Source: Agrobacterium larrymoorei
GTDB taxonomy: Bacteria; Pseudomonadota; Alphaproteobacteria; Rhizobiales; Rhizobiaceae
DNA length: 64,000 nt
Assembly: GCF_013322225.1 (NCBI RefSeq)
Contig: NZ_JAAMFB010000006.1
Span: 62,001-126,000 of the forward strand
Direction: 5' to 3'
The position numbers and the translations under genes are program-made. Positions 30,383 to 39,367 of the stretch are shown here, piece by piece; position 1 is the first letter of the stretch, and each line of letters begins with the position of its first letter. The notes under the pieces are model-generated. The model had not been told where the DNA came from, searched no databases, and worked only from the letters and a program-made list of their open reading frames with translations.

Positions 30383-30417
30383 AAAAGGTGCCGGGTTTTG
30401 CCCGACGCCTTTTCTTT
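30383..30417. terminator. Bidirectional terminator between the small peptide gene and cysN
   Basis: AAAAGGTGCCGGG pairs with CCCGACGCCTTTT (one wobble, one mismatch) around TTTTG. CTTTAAT follows on the plus strand and TTTTGAACTTT on the minus strand, so it can end both the peptide transcript and the cys operon. Confidence 0.78.
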
Positions 30418-31891
30418 AATCCAGTTCACCCAAAACCCTCGCGGCATTGCTGCCCGATGTTCGCCTTATGTCGATCTCATCCCGGCGGCTGGAGAGAAGT
30501 TCGCTCGCCAGAAGCGCCTCCGCCAGATCGGCTGGAATCGAGAGGATGACACGTTCGCCGCTGGATGCGCGGTCCGTGGCGTTCCTCTTGGCTAGAATCA
30601 TGCCGCCCGCCACCGTATTGTTGGTATCGGGATCGATGAGGATGAAGGAACCTGTGGCGCGGTTCTGCTCATAGGGATCGAAGATCGCAGTTTCATCGAA
30701 GGCCAGACGAACCTTGCCGATGGCGTTCATCTGAAGCGTATCGGCGTGGGGAAGCCACTGACCGTTCTTGAGGTCCAGCTGCGTCACCGGCTGCGCGCTC
30801 ACACGCTGGCGGCGGCTGCCGCTTTTCAGCCAGTAGCGCTTGTTCGGCTCGATGCCACCCGGCTGCAACGCCACGATCTGCGCGTCGAAGGCGAGGCCCG
30901 TCTGCGGCTGTGCGTCGATGGAAACGATCATGTCGCCGCGCGAGACGTCGACCTGACGGTCCAGAACGAGGGTAATGGCATCGCCTGCAACGGCAGCATT
31001 GCGTACGAGATTGAAGGTCACGATCTGCTTGACGTTGGCGACCATGCCGGATGGCAGGATGACGACGGAGTCGCCCGGCTTCACCGCACCACCGGCAACT
31101 GTGCCCTGGTACCCACGAAAGCTTTCGCCGGGGCGGGAAACCCGCTGGACGGGCAGGCGGAAGCCACCGGTCTGGGTGGAGCGGACAGTGGCAAGTTCCA
31201 GCGTTTCGGCCAGCGTTGGACCTTCATACCACGGCATGGATGCCTTGGCCGAAAGAACCACGTTCTCACCCTTCAGCGCCGACATGGGGATTGCTGTGAT
31301 CTGCTTGATGCCGAGCGACAGCGCGAATTCCCTGAATTCATGCGCAATCAGCTCGAAACCGGCCTTGTCGTAATTGGTCAGATCGATCTTGTTGACGGCC
31401 AGCACGAACTGGCGAATGCCCATCAGGGCCGCAATGGTGGCGTGGCGGCGGGTCTGCTCCAGAATGCCGGTGCGGGCATCGACCAGCAGCACGGCGAGAT
31501 CGGCGGTCGAAGCGCCGGTTGCCATGTTGCGGGTGTACTGCTCATGGCCGGGCGTGTCGGCTACGATGAAGGCGCGCTTGTCGGTGGCGAAATAACGATA
31601 GGCGACATCGATGGTGATGCCCTGTTCGCGCTCGGCCTGAAGACCATCGAGCAACAGCGCAAAATCGGGCAGGCCGAGATCGTTCTGCTTACCGCTGTCA
31701 CGCTTCAGCGTCGCCGCCTGATCTTCCTTCACCGCCTTGGTGTCCCAAAGCAGACGGCCGATCAGGGTGGACTTGCCATCATCCACGCTGCCGCAGGTGA
31801 TGAGGCGAAGCGGGCGCGTGTCCTTGACGGATTTCGCTGGCTCGACAAATGGCAGGATGGTCGCGGATTGCGCGTTTGCGTTCTGTGTCAT
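30416..31891 (-). CDS. cysN: Sulfate adenylyltransferase subunit 1 (GTPase)
   Basis: 491 residues. An EF-Tu-like GTPase: G1 GSVDDGKSTL (about 34), G3 DTPGHEQYTRNM (about 115) and G4 NKIDL (about 168), followed by beta-barrel domains II and III. Its GTP hydrolysis drives APS formation by CysD. It ends without the C-terminal APS kinase domain found in NodQ-type fusions, consistent with direct APS reduction by the nearby cysH product. The start codon overlaps the cysD stop by one base (TGATG), giving tight translational coupling. Confidence 0.96.
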   Translation of the reverse strand: MTQNANAQSATILPFVEPAKSVKDTRPLRLITCGSVDDGKSTLIGRLLWDTKAVKEDQAATLKRDSGKQNDLGLPDFALLLDGLQAEREQGITIDVAYRYFATDKRAFIVADTPGHEQYTRNMATGASTADLAVLLVDARTGILEQTRRHATIAALMGIRQFVLAVNKIDLTNYDKAGFELIAHEFREFALSLGIKQITAIPMSALKGENVVLSAKASMPWYEGPTLAETLELATVRSTQTGGFRLPVQRVSRPGESFRGYQGTVAGGAVKPGDSVVILPSGMVANVKQIVTFNLVRNAAVAGDAITLVLDRQVDVSRGDMIVSIDAQPQTGLAFDAQIVALQPGGIEPNKRYWLKSGSRRQRVSAQPVTQLDLKNGQWLPHADTLQMNAIGKVRLAFDETAIFDPYEQNRATGSFILIDPDTNNTVAGGMILAKRNATDRASSGERVILSIPADLAEALLASELLSSRRDEIDIRRTSGSNAARVLGELD

Positions 31892-32844
31892 CAGAAGTAA
31901 CCCTCGCGCTTTTTCTTTTCCATGGAGCCGGACTGGTCGCGGTCGATGGCGCGACCCTGACGCTCAGAAACGGTGGCGATTTCAAGCTCGGAAATCACTT
32001 CGTCCAGCGTTGTCGCCTCGGAGCGGATCGCGCCCGTCAGCGGGAAGCAGCCCAGCGTGCGGAAACGGATCGAATCATACTTGATCTCTTCGCCCGGCTG
32101 GAGCTCGAGACGCTCGTCTTCAGCGAGGATCATCATGCCGTCACGCTCGATATAGGGGCGTTCCGCAGCATAATAGAGCGGCACCAGCGGAATATTTTCC
32201 GCCTGAATGTAACGCCAGATATCGACCTCGGTCCAGTTGGAGAGCGGGAATGCGCGAACGCTTTCGCCCTGACGAACCATGCCGTTATAGATGTTCCACA
32301 GTTCCGGGCGCTGGTTGCGCGGGTCCCATTTATGGTCCGGCGTGCGGAAGGAATAGATGCGCTCCTTGGCGCGGCTTGCTTCTTCGTCACGGCGCGCGCC
32401 GCCAAAAGCGGCGTCGAACTTGCCGGCGTCCAGCGCCTGACGCAGCGCTTCCGTCTTCATGATATCGGTATAGAGCGCAGAACCATGCGTGAATGGCGTC
32501 ACATTCTCAGAGGCGCCACGCGGGTTGGTATAGGAAATCAGATCGAGATCGTATTCCTTGACGATATTGTCGCGGAATTCAATCATCTCCTTGAACTTCC
32601 AGCCGGTATTGACGTGCAGAAGCGGGAAGGGGATGCGCCCCGGGAAGAACGCCTTGCGCGCAAGATGCAGCAGCACGGACGAATCCTTGCCGATGGAATA
32701 GAGCATCACCGGTCGGTCGAACTCGGCTGCAACTTCGCGAAAGATGTGAATGGCTTCGTTTTCGAGGGCTTTGAGATGAGGATCGAGCGGCTGCTTGGGG
32801 CTGCTTACGCTGTTGCCTTCCGTTTCCGGAACTGCATTGGACAT
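31891..32844 (-). CDS. cysD: Sulfate adenylyltransferase subunit 2
   Basis: 317 residues from the ATG at 32844 ([10 protein letters not shown]), with GGAG 7 bases upstream; the open frame extends further without a better start. A PP-loop enzyme: [23 protein letters not shown] carries the modified P-loop, followed by [16 protein letters not shown] and the family's C-terminal [27 protein letters not shown]. With CysN it makes adenosine 5'-phosphosulfate from sulfate and ATP. Middle gene of cysHDN, about 30 bases after cysH. Confidence 0.97.
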   Translation of the reverse strand: MSNAVPETEGNSVSSPKQPLDPHLKALENEAIHIFREVAAEFDRPVMLYSIGKDSSVLLHLARKAFFPGRIPFPLLHVNTGWKFKEMIEFRDNIVKEYDLDLISYTNPRGASENVTPFTHGSALYTDIMKTEALRQALDAGKFDAAFGGARRDEEASRAKERIYSFRTPDHKWDPRNQRPELWNIYNGMVRQGESVRAFPLSNWTEVDIWRYIQAENIPLVPLYYAAERPYIERDGMMILAEDERLELQPGEEIKYDSIRFRTLGCFPLTGAIRSEATTLDEVISELEIATVSERQGRAIDRDQSGSMEKKKREGYF

Positions 32845-32876
32845 TTTAAACTCCGGCAATGTACTAAATCTGGAAA

Positions 32877-33647
32877 TTAGCTCTGGTGGGCGGTGGGTAT
32901 GGTCGAAGCTTGCGCCTGATCGGCTACGTGGAGACCGCATTCACGCTTCTCGTCATTTTCCCACCACCATCGGCCGGCGCGCTCTGGCTCGCCGGGCTTG
33001 ATGGCGCGGGTACACGGCTCGCAGCCGATGGAGGGATACCCGCGTGCGTGAAGGGGATTGACGGGAATGTTTTCCACCGTGACATGGGCCTTGATCGTAT
33101 CGATATCCCAGTCGGCCAGCGGGTTGATCTTGATGAGGTTGCGATCCGCATCATATTCCGCAAAAGGCGTCATCGCGCGATTGCCTGACTGGCCGCGACG
33201 CAGACCCGTGATCCAGAAACCTGCACCTTCCAGCGCTTTCGCCAGCGGCACCAGCTTGCGCACATGGCAGCAGGCGTGGCGAGCCTCTACGCTGTCGTAA
33301 AAGCCGTTGAGGCCATATTTTGCGGCGTAAGCGTCTATATCGTCCTGTTCGGGATAAAACCGCTTGATATCGATGCCATATCGTTCTTCCGTTTCAGCGA
33401 TCAGCTTTACGGTTTCGGGAAACAGCCTGCCGGTTTCGAGCGTTGCAACATCGATGGGCAGTCGGTGCGTGCCGATAGCGGCGGTAATCACCTGATCTTC
33501 GATGCCGAGGCTGGTGGTAAATACCGTTCGCGCTCCAAGTCCCGCAACAAGTGCCAGCCTTTCGGCAAGGCCAAGGCCCGCCAGCTCGGCGTCAAGCGAT
33601 GCTATGTCGTTGCTGGAAATGTCTTGCGAAGGCGTATTGATCGTCAT
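32877..33647 (-). CDS. cysH: Assimilatory adenylyl-sulfate (APS) reductase
   Basis: 256 residues from the ATG at 33647; the ribosome site is weak. A PP-loop domain with [17 protein letters not shown] and the substrate-binding Arg and Lys segments. It has the paired cysteines [12 protein letters not shown] and [13 protein letters not shown] of the [4Fe-4S] cluster, and the catalytic Cys in the C-terminal KRECGLH. The cluster cysteines indicate an APS reductase rather than a PAPS reductase, as in other rhizobia, and match the absence of an APS kinase. Product is sulfite, for a reductase encoded elsewhere. First gene of the minus-strand sulfate operon, divergent from sbp. Confidence 0.94.
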   Translation of the reverse strand: MTINTPSQDISSNDIASLDAELAGLGLAERLALVAGLGARTVFTTSLGIEDQVITAAIGTHRLPIDVATLETGRLFPETVKLIAETEERYGIDIKRFYPEQDDIDAYAAKYGLNGFYDSVEARHACCHVRKLVPLAKALEGAGFWITGLRRGQSGNRAMTPFAEYDADRNLIKINPLADWDIDTIKAHVTVENIPVNPLHARGYPSIGCEPCTRAIKPGEPERAGRWWWENDEKRECGLHVADQAQASTIPTAHQS

Positions 33648-34160
33648 TTCTCGATTCCGAAACTTTACTGTTTCGATAATCCCAGAAACACGCAACAGAT
33701 GACAGGAATGGCTATTCTTCTATGCTGGGGTGTTGAGCAAATATCTCTCTTCCGGCGAACTTACGCGCAAAAGAGTCCCAGAAATAGCAAATTGATACAC
33801 CTTATCGCCGCGACATAAGGGCAAGTCAGCCGAAATTGCAAGGGGTTAGATCACATTTTCTCTAATTTTTGTAGATTTCTGTTGCTCTCTGATTGGCTGA
33901 TTGGCTCTTTCATCTTGAAATGCTATTCTATTCAACAGAATTTTATGTGGGCAGAGGACGAAATTGTGAGGAAAACGAGAACTGTTTTTGCTTTTCCTGC
34001 GATCATCCTGTGCAACTTATTGCGTCTTCTTATGGGCGAGCGGCGCATTTGTTATCGTCACACTCTGCCGAGGGGAAACACTTTTGCGATTGCCGTCGGA
34101 CAGATTGATTAGTTTTTCACAGCCGTTACGTTGAAGGCCGAAGCATCCAGGAGGGTAGTG
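33648..34160. other. Divergent control region of the sulfate genes
   Basis: 513 bases between cysH and sbp, more A/T-rich than the genes. It holds a LysR-type TTGAA-N11-TTCAA site near 33925, presumably both promoters, and the strong sbp ribosome site. An open frame of about 75 codons (33882-34112) looks accidental. Confidence 0.6.
33915..33941. promoter_or_regulatory. Candidate CysB/LysR-type operator
   Basis: TTGAA, 11 bases, TTCAA forms the interrupted palindrome T-N11-A typical of LysR regulators; an overlapping ATTCT-N7-AGAAT follows (33925-33941). Its position between two sulfate operons fits a CysB-like activator. No regulator gene is in the window, so the factor is inferred. Confidence 0.5.
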
Positions 34161-35186
34161 ATGTCGAAATTTCTTTCCAGCCTCAGCGCTGTCGCGCTCA
34201 GTCTGTCGGTTACATTGGGTGCTGTGGGAACGGCGTCGGCAGAAACGAAGCTGTTGAACGTGTCGTATGATCCGACCCGCGAACTCTATAAGGACTTCAA
34301 CGAGGCTTTCGCCAAGAAGTGGAAGGCCGACACGGGTGAAGACGTCACCATTCAGCAGTCGCATGGCGGCTCCGGCAAGCAGGCTCGCTCGGTCATCGAC
34401 GGTCTCGAGGCCGATGTGGTGACGCTCGCATTGCAGAGCGATATCGATGCCATCGTAAAAAACGGCGGCAAGATCAACGCCGACTGGCGCACGCGCCTGC
34501 CGCACAACTCATCGCCTTACACGTCCACCATCGTGTTTCTGGTCCGAAAGGGTAACCCGAAGGGCATTAAGAACTGGGGCGATCTCGTCAAGGGCGATAT
34601 TCAGATCGTGACGCCAAACCCCAAGACATCCGGCGGCGCGCGTTGGAATTATCTGGCGGCATGGGCCTGGGCGAATGAAGAATTCAAGGGCGATCAGGAA
34701 AAGATCAAGGCTTATGTGGGTGAGCTTTACAAGCGTGCTCCCGTTCTCGACACTGGCGCTCGCGGCTCGACCGTGACGTTTGCGCAGCGCCAGATCGGCG
34801 ACGTGCTGCTGGCATGGGAAAATGAGGCCTATCTTGCCGGCCAGGAATTCGGAGCGGATGCTTTCGATATCGTCGTTCCGCCGATCTCGATCCTGGCTGA
34901 GCCGCCGGTTGCAGTCGTCGATGCCAATGTGGACGCCAAGGGAACACGCAAGGCCGCTGAAGCCTATCTGCAATATCTCTATTCTGATGAAGGCCAAAAC
35001 CTTGCGGCGAAGCATTTCTACCGCCCGTCCAACCCATCGGTCGTTTCCAAGGATCTCCTGAAACAACTGCCGGACATCAAGCTCGTCACCATCGACGATC
35101 CGATCTTCGGTGGCTGGGCAAAGGCGCAGCCGGAACATTTCGGTGACGGCGGCATCTTCGACCAGATTTACAAGCCCGCAAAGTAA
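34161..35186 (+). CDS. sbp: Periplasmic sulfate-binding protein
   Basis: 341 residues from the ATG at 34161, preceded by a perfect AGGAGG at 6 bases. The signal peptide ends near GTASAET. The mature protein opens [17 protein letters not shown] and has [31 protein letters not shown] and [16 protein letters not shown], the sulfate-binding loops of the Sbp/CysP family. It delivers sulfate (or thiosulfate) to CysTWA. It is separated from cysT by about 160 bases with two stem-loops, which may let it be made in excess over the membrane parts. Confidence 0.96.
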   Translation: MSKFLSSLSAVALSLSVTLGAVGTASAETKLLNVSYDPTRELYKDFNEAFAKKWKADTGEDVTIQQSHGGSGKQARSVIDGLEADVVTLALQSDIDAIVKNGGKINADWRTRLPHNSSPYTSTIVFLVRKGNPKGIKNWGDLVKGDIQIVTPNPKTSGGARWNYLAAWAWANEEFKGDQEKIKAYVGELYKRAPVLDTGARGSTVTFAQRQIGDVLLAWENEAYLAGQEFGADAFDIVVPPISILAEPPVAVVDANVDAKGTRKAAEAYLQYLYSDEGQNLAAKHFYRPSNPSVVSKDLLKQLPDIKLVTIDDPIFGGWAKAQPEHFGDGGIFDQIYKPAK

Positions 35187-35249
35187 GTGGATGATGCGAA
35201 AAATCCGGGTTGTCTGCCCTAGGGCAACTTCCCGGGCCGCTATGAGGAT

Positions 35250-35302
35250 CGACCGGCTCAAAAGGCCGGTCGTTGGTGCATCGGAGCATCGGACTGATGC
35301 TC
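35250..35302 (+). promoter_or_regulatory. Two stem-loops between sbp and cysT
   Basis: First, CGACCGGC and GCCGGTCG (8 bp, 7-base loop, 35250-35272); second, GAGCATC and GATGCTC (7 bp, 5-base loop, 35284-35302). Neither has a long T run. In binding-protein transporter operons such elements stabilise the upstream message or partly stop transcription. Confidence 0.6.
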
Positions 35303-35348
35303 GAATGGAAGTCGGCTGCTTGCAGCCACCACGTTACCCGGAGCCTTG

Positions 35349-36206
35349 ATGAGCAATACCCCATCGCACAGCAGATGGAAGTGGCGTCAGTCGAGTGTCC
35401 TGCCAGGATTTGGCCTGACACTCGGTTACACGATTACCTACCTGTTTCTAATTATTCTGATCCCACTCGGTGGCCTCATCTGGTCCACGGCAAAACTTGG
35501 CCTTGCTGACTTCATAGCGATTGCTACCGACAGCAGAACGCTGAATGCATTGCGTGTCAGCTTCGGGACGGCATTCATCGCGGCACTCGTCAATGCCGTC
35601 TTCGGCGTCATCATCGCATGGGTGCTGGTGCGTTACCGCTTCCCCGGTCGCCGCTTCGTGGATGCCATCGTGGATTTGCCCTTTGCGCTTCCCACAGCCG
35701 TTGCCGGTATCGCGCTCACCGCGCTTTATTCCAATCGCGGCTGGGTCGGTGCGCTGTTCGAACCTCTCGGTATCAAGATCGCATTCACGCCAACCGGCAT
35801 CGTCATCGCGCTCATCTTCATCGGTCTGCCATTCGTGGTGCGCACCGTGCAGCCGGTGATGGAAGAGATCGACCGGCAGGTGGAGGAAGTGGCCGCAACG
35901 CTTGGTGCCAATCGCTTCCAGACCATTACCCGGGTTTTGCTGCCGAGCCTCACGCCTGCCATTCTCACAGGTTTCGCGCTCGCCTTCGCGCGCGGGGTGG
36001 GGGAGTACGGTTCGGTCATCTTCATCGCCGGCAATATTCCTTATGTCTCTGAAATCGCACCCCTTCTGATCGTGATCAGGCTGGAGGAGTTCAATTACGC
36101 AGGCGCGACCGGCATCGCCACGATCATGTTGATCATTTCCTTCGCGATGCTTTTCGTCATCAATCTCATTCAGGCGTGGAGCCGCAAGAGGTACGGTTAT
36201 GCCTGA
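35349..36206 (+). CDS. cysT: Sulfate ABC transporter permease CysT (CysU)
   Basis: 285 residues from ATG 35349, with GGAG 8 bases upstream. Six membrane helices and the permease coupling loop [23 protein letters not shown] (about 182-205), which contacts the ATPase. N-terminal [23 protein letters not shown] is typical of CysT. Together with CysW it forms the membrane channel. Its last 8 bases overlap the start of cysW. Confidence 0.95.
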   Translation: MSNTPSHSRWKWRQSSVLPGFGLTLGYTITYLFLIILIPLGGLIWSTAKLGLADFIAIATDSRTLNALRVSFGTAFIAALVNAVFGVIIAWVLVRYRFPGRRFVDAIVDLPFALPTAVAGIALTALYSNRGWVGALFEPLGIKIAFTPTGIVIALIFIGLPFVVRTVQPVMEEIDRQVEEVAATLGANRFQTITRVLLPSLTPAILTGFALAFARGVGEYGSVIFIAGNIPYVSEIAPLLIVIRLEEFNYAGATGIATIMLIISFAMLFVINLIQAWSRKRYGYA

Positions 36207-37071
36207 GAACACGCACGCATTGAAACCTCGCCCGTTTCGTGATCCCGCCAGCGAAGCGCTGCCCGCAAAGCTGGCTCTGTTTACGCTCGCCTTTCTGTTT
36301 CTGGCGCTCTTCCTCGTGTTGCCGCTGGTATCGGTGTTTTTCGAAGCCTTCCGCAAGGGTGCGGAAGCCTTCTGGGAGGCCATCGTCGAGCCGGATGCGC
36401 TCTCGGCCATCCGCCTGACGCTGCTGGTCGCGGCCATCTCGGTGCCGCTCAACCTCATCTTCGGCGTCGCTGCCGCCTGGGCCATCGCCAAGTTCGAGTT
36501 CAAAGGCAAGGCGTTTCTGATCACGCTGATCGACCTGCCATTTTCCATCTCGCCGGTCATTTCCGGTCTGGTCTATGTCATTCTGTTTTCCTCGCACAGC
36601 GTGCTGGGGCCGTTCCTCAAAAGCTATGGCATCGAAATCCTCTTCGCCGTGCCGGGCATCGTGCTCGCCACCATCTTCGTGACGTTCCCCTTCGTCGCGC
36701 GTGAGTTGATACCGCTCATGCAGGATCAGGGAACGGGAGACGAGGAAGCGGCGATTTCGCTCGGCGCATCCGGCTGGCAGACCTTCTGGTACGTCACGCT
36801 GCCCAACATCAAATGGGGACTGCTCTACGGCGTACTTCTGTGTAACGCCCGCGCCATGGGTGAATTCGGTGCTGTCTCGGTGGTCTCGGGCCACATCCGC
36901 GGCGAAACCAACACCATGCCGCTGCATGTCGAAATTCTTTACAACGAGTACAATATCGGTGCCGCTTTCGCCGTTGCCACGCTTCTGGCTGGCCTCGCGC
37001 TCGTTACCCTTGTTCTCAAAACCATTCTCGAACTACGCTTTGGCGCGGGCAACGCTGCCGGCAAGCATTGA
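36199..37071 (+). CDS. cysW: Sulfate ABC transporter permease CysW
   Basis: 290 residues, six membrane helices, and the coupling-loop motif [27 protein letters not shown] (about 184-210). It has the CysW-specific features [25 protein letters not shown] near the C-terminus. It starts inside the end of cysT and is followed 12 bases later by cysA, so the three are translationally linked. Confidence 0.95.
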   Translation: MPENTHALKPRPFRDPASEALPAKLALFTLAFLFLALFLVLPLVSVFFEAFRKGAEAFWEAIVEPDALSAIRLTLLVAAISVPLNLIFGVAAAWAIAKFEFKGKAFLITLIDLPFSISPVISGLVYVILFSSHSVLGPFLKSYGIEILFAVPGIVLATIFVTFPFVARELIPLMQDQGTGDEEAAISLGASGWQTFWYVTLPNIKWGLLYGVLLCNARAMGEFGAVSVVSGHIRGETNTMPLHVEILYNEYNIGAAFAVATLLAGLALVTLVLKTILELRFGAGNAAGKH

Positions 37072-37082
37072 AGGGCATATTT

Positions 37083-38120
37083 ATGGAAGTGAAAGTTTCC
37101 GGCATCACCAAGCAGTTCGATCGCTTTCCGGCGCTGAACGACGTGTCGCTCGATATCCGCTCCGGCGAACTGATCGCGCTGCTCGGCCCATCCGGCTCCG
37201 GCAAGACGACGCTTCTGCGTCTCATCGCGGGTCTGGAACAGCCCACGCAGGGGCAGATCTTCTTCGGGGATGAGGACGCCTCGCACCGCACGGTGCAGGA
37301 GCGTAACGTCGGCTTCGTGTTCCAGCACTACGCGCTGTTCCGGCATATGACCGTGGCCGATAACATCGCCTTTGGCCTGAAAGTACGCCCATCCTCTCAG
37401 CGCCCGCCAAAGGCGGAAATCCGCAAGCGCGTTTCGGAACTCCTGGACATGGTGCATCTCTCGGGTCTCGAAAAGCGCTACCCCAACCAGCTCTCCGGCG
37501 GTCAGCGCCAGCGCGTGGCGCTTGCCCGTGCGGTCGCCATCGAACCCCGCGTCCTGCTTCTGGATGAGCCCTTCGGTGCGCTCGATGCCAAGGTGCGCAA
37601 GGAACTGCGCCGCTGGCTGCGCGAATTCCACGACCGCACCGGCCACACCACCGTTTTCGTCACGCATGATCAGGAAGAGGCGCTGGAACTGGCCGACCGC
37701 GTTGTCGTCATGAGCCAGGGCAAGATCGAACAGGTCGGCACGGCGGATGACGTCTATGACACGCCGAACTCCCCTTTCGTGTTCTCCTTCATCGGCGAAT
37801 CCTCCAACCTGCCAGTCACGATCAAGGACGGCCATGTGCTGTTCCAAGGCGAAAGCATTGGCATCAGTGAGAGCGAGGCGGGCGCTGGCGACCTGTTCTT
37901 CCGCCCGGAAGACGTGGTGCTGACGGACGAGCGCGACGCCCTCTACGGCAAAGTCACCACCTGCCGCCGCCTCGCAGGCACCCGCATCGCCGAAATCGAC
38001 ATCGCCAATAATGGCCATGAGCCGTATCACCTCGAAATCGAAGTCCCTCTGGATGCAACAGTGGCGGTGGGCAACGATGTGCGTTTTCGCCCGACGCGGT
38101 GGAAGGTGTTTCGGAAGTAG
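37083..38120 (+). CDS. cysA: Sulfate/thiosulfate import ATP-binding protein CysA
   Basis: 345 residues from ATG 37083, with GAAGGG upstream. Walker [11 protein letters not shown] (about 35), Q-loop [14 protein letters not shown], signature [14 protein letters not shown] (about 137), Walker [12 protein letters not shown] and the switch His in [12 protein letters not shown] are all intact. The C-terminal 110 residues form the regulatory TOBE-type domain seen in CysA ([12 protein letters not shown]). It energises sulfate uptake. Last gene of sbp-cysTWA; no clear terminator directly follows. Confidence 0.96.
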   Translation: MEVKVSGITKQFDRFPALNDVSLDIRSGELIALLGPSGSGKTTLLRLIAGLEQPTQGQIFFGDEDASHRTVQERNVGFVFQHYALFRHMTVADNIAFGLKVRPSSQRPPKAEIRKRVSELLDMVHLSGLEKRYPNQLSGGQRQRVALARAVAIEPRVLLLDEPFGALDAKVRKELRRWLREFHDRTGHTTVFVTHDQEEALELADRVVVMSQGKIEQVGTADDVYDTPNSPFVFSFIGESSNLPVTIKDGHVLFQGESIGISESEAGAGDLFFRPEDVVLTDERDALYGKVTTCRRLAGTRIAEIDIANNGHEPYHLEIEVPLDATVAVGNDVRFRPTRWKVFRK

Positions 38121-38263
38121 GAAGGTGTGGGAAAAGGACTGTGAGCTTGCTGAAAGCAGTTCCCCTCTGCTGCCATTCCAGCGCAAGTCCACTGCTGCCC
38201 GGATGCGGTTGTTGGAAAACCCTGGGCAATACGAATTGATGGGGCGGCCAACAAACCCACTCC

Positions 38264-38339
38264 GTCATCCTCGCCCTTGAGGCGAGGATCCATGGCGGCA
38301 CCCTAGGGCGTGGATCCTCGGGTCAAGCCCGAGGATGAC
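38264..38339. repeat. Paired palindromic intergenic repeat
   Basis: Two 29-base hairpins, GTCATCCTCG...GAGGATCCA (38264-38292) and TGGATCCTCG...GAGGATGAC (38311-38339), are each self-complementary and are also inverted copies of each other across an 18-base spacer. The GTCATCCTCGGG-type arm is a common dispersed palindrome in alphaproteobacterial genomes. Confidence 0.8.
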
Positions 38340-38453
38340 CAAAGTTGGAGGGCTGTCGGTGGACGAAAGCCGCCGGTCCAAATCTCATCATGTCATAAGC
38401 CAAGCAAAAGCTTGGCGGAGTGTTTTGGACACGATGTCAACGACAAAATGATT

Positions 38454-38487
38454 GATAAAAAGGAAAAGGGTCGCTTGCGCGACCCTT
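38454..38487 (-). terminator. Terminator of the small ORF unit
   Basis: Read on the minus strand, AAGGGTCGC and GCGACCCTT pair over 9 bases around a 4-base loop, followed by TTCCTTTTTATC. The T-rich side faces away from the small ORF, as a terminator for it should. Confidence 0.8.
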
Positions 38488-38514
38488 CCATGAGTTTGGT
38501 CATTGTTTCAGACC

Positions 38515-38536
38515 CGAAACGTTTAGCAACGTTTCG
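38515..38536 (-). promoter_or_regulatory. Perfect 9-bp hairpin after the small ORF
   Basis: CGAAACGTT and AACGTTTCG pair perfectly around GCTA (minus strand), 14 bases after the small ORF stop. A CCTTCCCTTC stretch at 38536-38545, just before it, could pair with the small ORF's ribosome site. Confidence 0.6.
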
Positions 38537-38549
38537 AAGGGAAGGCGGA

Positions 38550-38624
38550 TCAGGCCGAGGGCTGCCTCGTCAAAATCAAATCCTTTCCATTGCCTGCTAC
38601 GAAGACCGAAATCTCACTAGACAT
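38550..38624 (-). CDS. Candidate 24-residue small ORF with extreme Shine-Dalgarno
   Basis: Minus-strand ATG at 38624 opens 24 codons (begins MSSEISVFVAGN, ends LTRQPSA) and a TGA. The ribosome site AAAGGAAGGTGATCC (38626-38640) matches the 16S tail complement AAGGAGGTGATCC at nearly every position. Downstream come a possible anti-Shine-Dalgarno, a perfect hairpin and a terminator, so the whole looks like a transcript of about 200 bases. Options are a leader peptide, a dual-function small RNA, or a small protein. I do not recognise the peptide. It follows the TumA-like antitoxin gene by 77 bases and might be read through from it. Confidence 0.5.
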   Translation of the reverse strand: MSSEISVFVAGNGKDLILTRQPSA

Positions 38625-38701
38625 TGGATCACCTTCCTTTCACTACGTTGAACATAAGAAGAAGGTAATACGATTCGCGGGGATTGCAAGGGGTGACGAA
38701 T

Positions 38702-39067
38702 TCAAGCGGCCTTTTCAGCAGTCACATCGAACTCGAAATGAATTTGATCGTAAGGAAATTCCACGCCCTTCTCATGCCGGTCGATAATCCCGGAATTGAT
38801 CAGCGTTGTAATGTCCCGATGCACCGCCTGAACATCGCGTTCAACGCGACGCGCCACTTCGCGGATGGAAAGCGCCCCTTGCCCGACCAGTGCTTTGACG
38901 ATCGCCAGTCTTAGCGGCGCAAGAATGCGGTGGAGGTCGTCGTAGTTCGAAAACTCGATCGAAGGCTTGGCTTCTAATGCCTTTCCAGACATTGCGCGTT
39001 GTCCTGCCTTCGCAAAACGAGCCTTCATGTCGTCCATTGTACTGAGCCGCACTGTCAATGTCGTCAT
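38702..39067 (-). CDS. TumA-like winged-helix antitoxin (HVO_A0114 family)
   Basis: 121 residues. The C-terminal half is a winged helix-turn-helix: LRLAIVKALVGQGALSIREVARRVERDVQAVHRDITTLINSGII, then a wing with GVEFPYDQIHFEFDV. The N-terminal TLTVRLSTMDDMKARFAKAG part is the probable dimer or toxin-contact region. Proteins of this family are encoded next to DUF6516/TumE toxins, as here. The start ATG overlaps the toxin stop (ATGA). Likely represses the pair through the inverted repeat upstream of the toxin. Confidence 0.8.
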   Translation of the reverse strand: MTTLTVRLSTMDDMKARFAKAGQRAMSGKALEAKPSIEFSNYDDLHRILAPLRLAIVKALVGQGALSIREVARRVERDVQAVHRDITTLINSGIIDRHEKGVEFPYDQIHFEFDVTAEKAA

Positions 39068-39345
39068 TTCAGCATCCTTTCCATGTCGGCTTCAAACGCC
39101 TCAAAAAGCTCTTCCAAACCCAGAAACACGATGGATTCCTCTTGTCCATCAATATGGCGATGGTCGCCCTTGCCACGTTCGTTATCGTATCGAAGCACGC
39201 ACTCGCCGTTGATCACTAACGCCAGCCGATACTTGAATGGATGTCCACTACCAGGGACAGGTTCCGGCAAATGCCAAAGTACAACCTCGAAAAAGGCCGC
39301 TTCACTGATGACTTTGCGCGTTTTTTCGATAAGAACGGCCTTCAT
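39064..39345 (-). CDS. TumE-family (DUF6516) toxin
   Basis: 93 residues from the ATG at 39345 (MKAVLIEKTRKVISEAAFFEVVLW). The central YRLALVINGECVLRYDNERGKGDHRHI with conserved acidic and His residues, then FLGLEELFEAFEADMERML, matches the DUF6516/TumE pattern. An upstream in-frame start at 39390 exists, but it lies inside the operator palindrome. It overlaps the antitoxin start by four bases, toxin first. Predicted to be a growth-inhibiting toxin; the molecular target is not evident. Confidence 0.75.
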   Translation of the reverse strand: MKAVLIEKTRKVISEAAFFEVVLWHLPEPVPGSGHPFKYRLALVINGECVLRYDNERGKGDHRHIDGQEESIVFLGLEELFEAFEADMERMLK

Positions 39346-39363
39346 GTTGTCAACGATGACAAC
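39346..39363. promoter_or_regulatory. Operator palindrome of the TumE/TumA pair
   Basis: GTTGTCA-ACGA-TGACAAC, perfect 7-base arms directly against the toxin start codon, where a winged-helix antitoxin dimer would autoregulate. Confidence 0.65.
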
Positions 39364-39367
39364 ATTG

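Larger units (their letters stand above)
38121..38549. other. Structured intergenic region after cysA
   Basis: No protein gene recognised on the plus strand. It holds a double palindromic repeat (38264-38339), a perfect 7-bp hairpin GCCAAGC-AAAA-GCTTGGC (38399-38416), a minus-strand terminator (38454-38487) and a 9-bp hairpin (38515-38536) belonging to the small ORF unit on the minus strand. Confidence 0.6.

Noticed and set aside
33882-34112. 76-codon plus ORF in the sulfate control region
   Set aside because: No ribosome site, composition like non-coding DNA, and it sits over the candidate LysR operator.
38414-38508. Minus ORF (MTKLMEGSRKR...) running through the terminator of the small ORF unit
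   Set aside because: It reads straight through a T-tailed hairpin and has no ribosome site.
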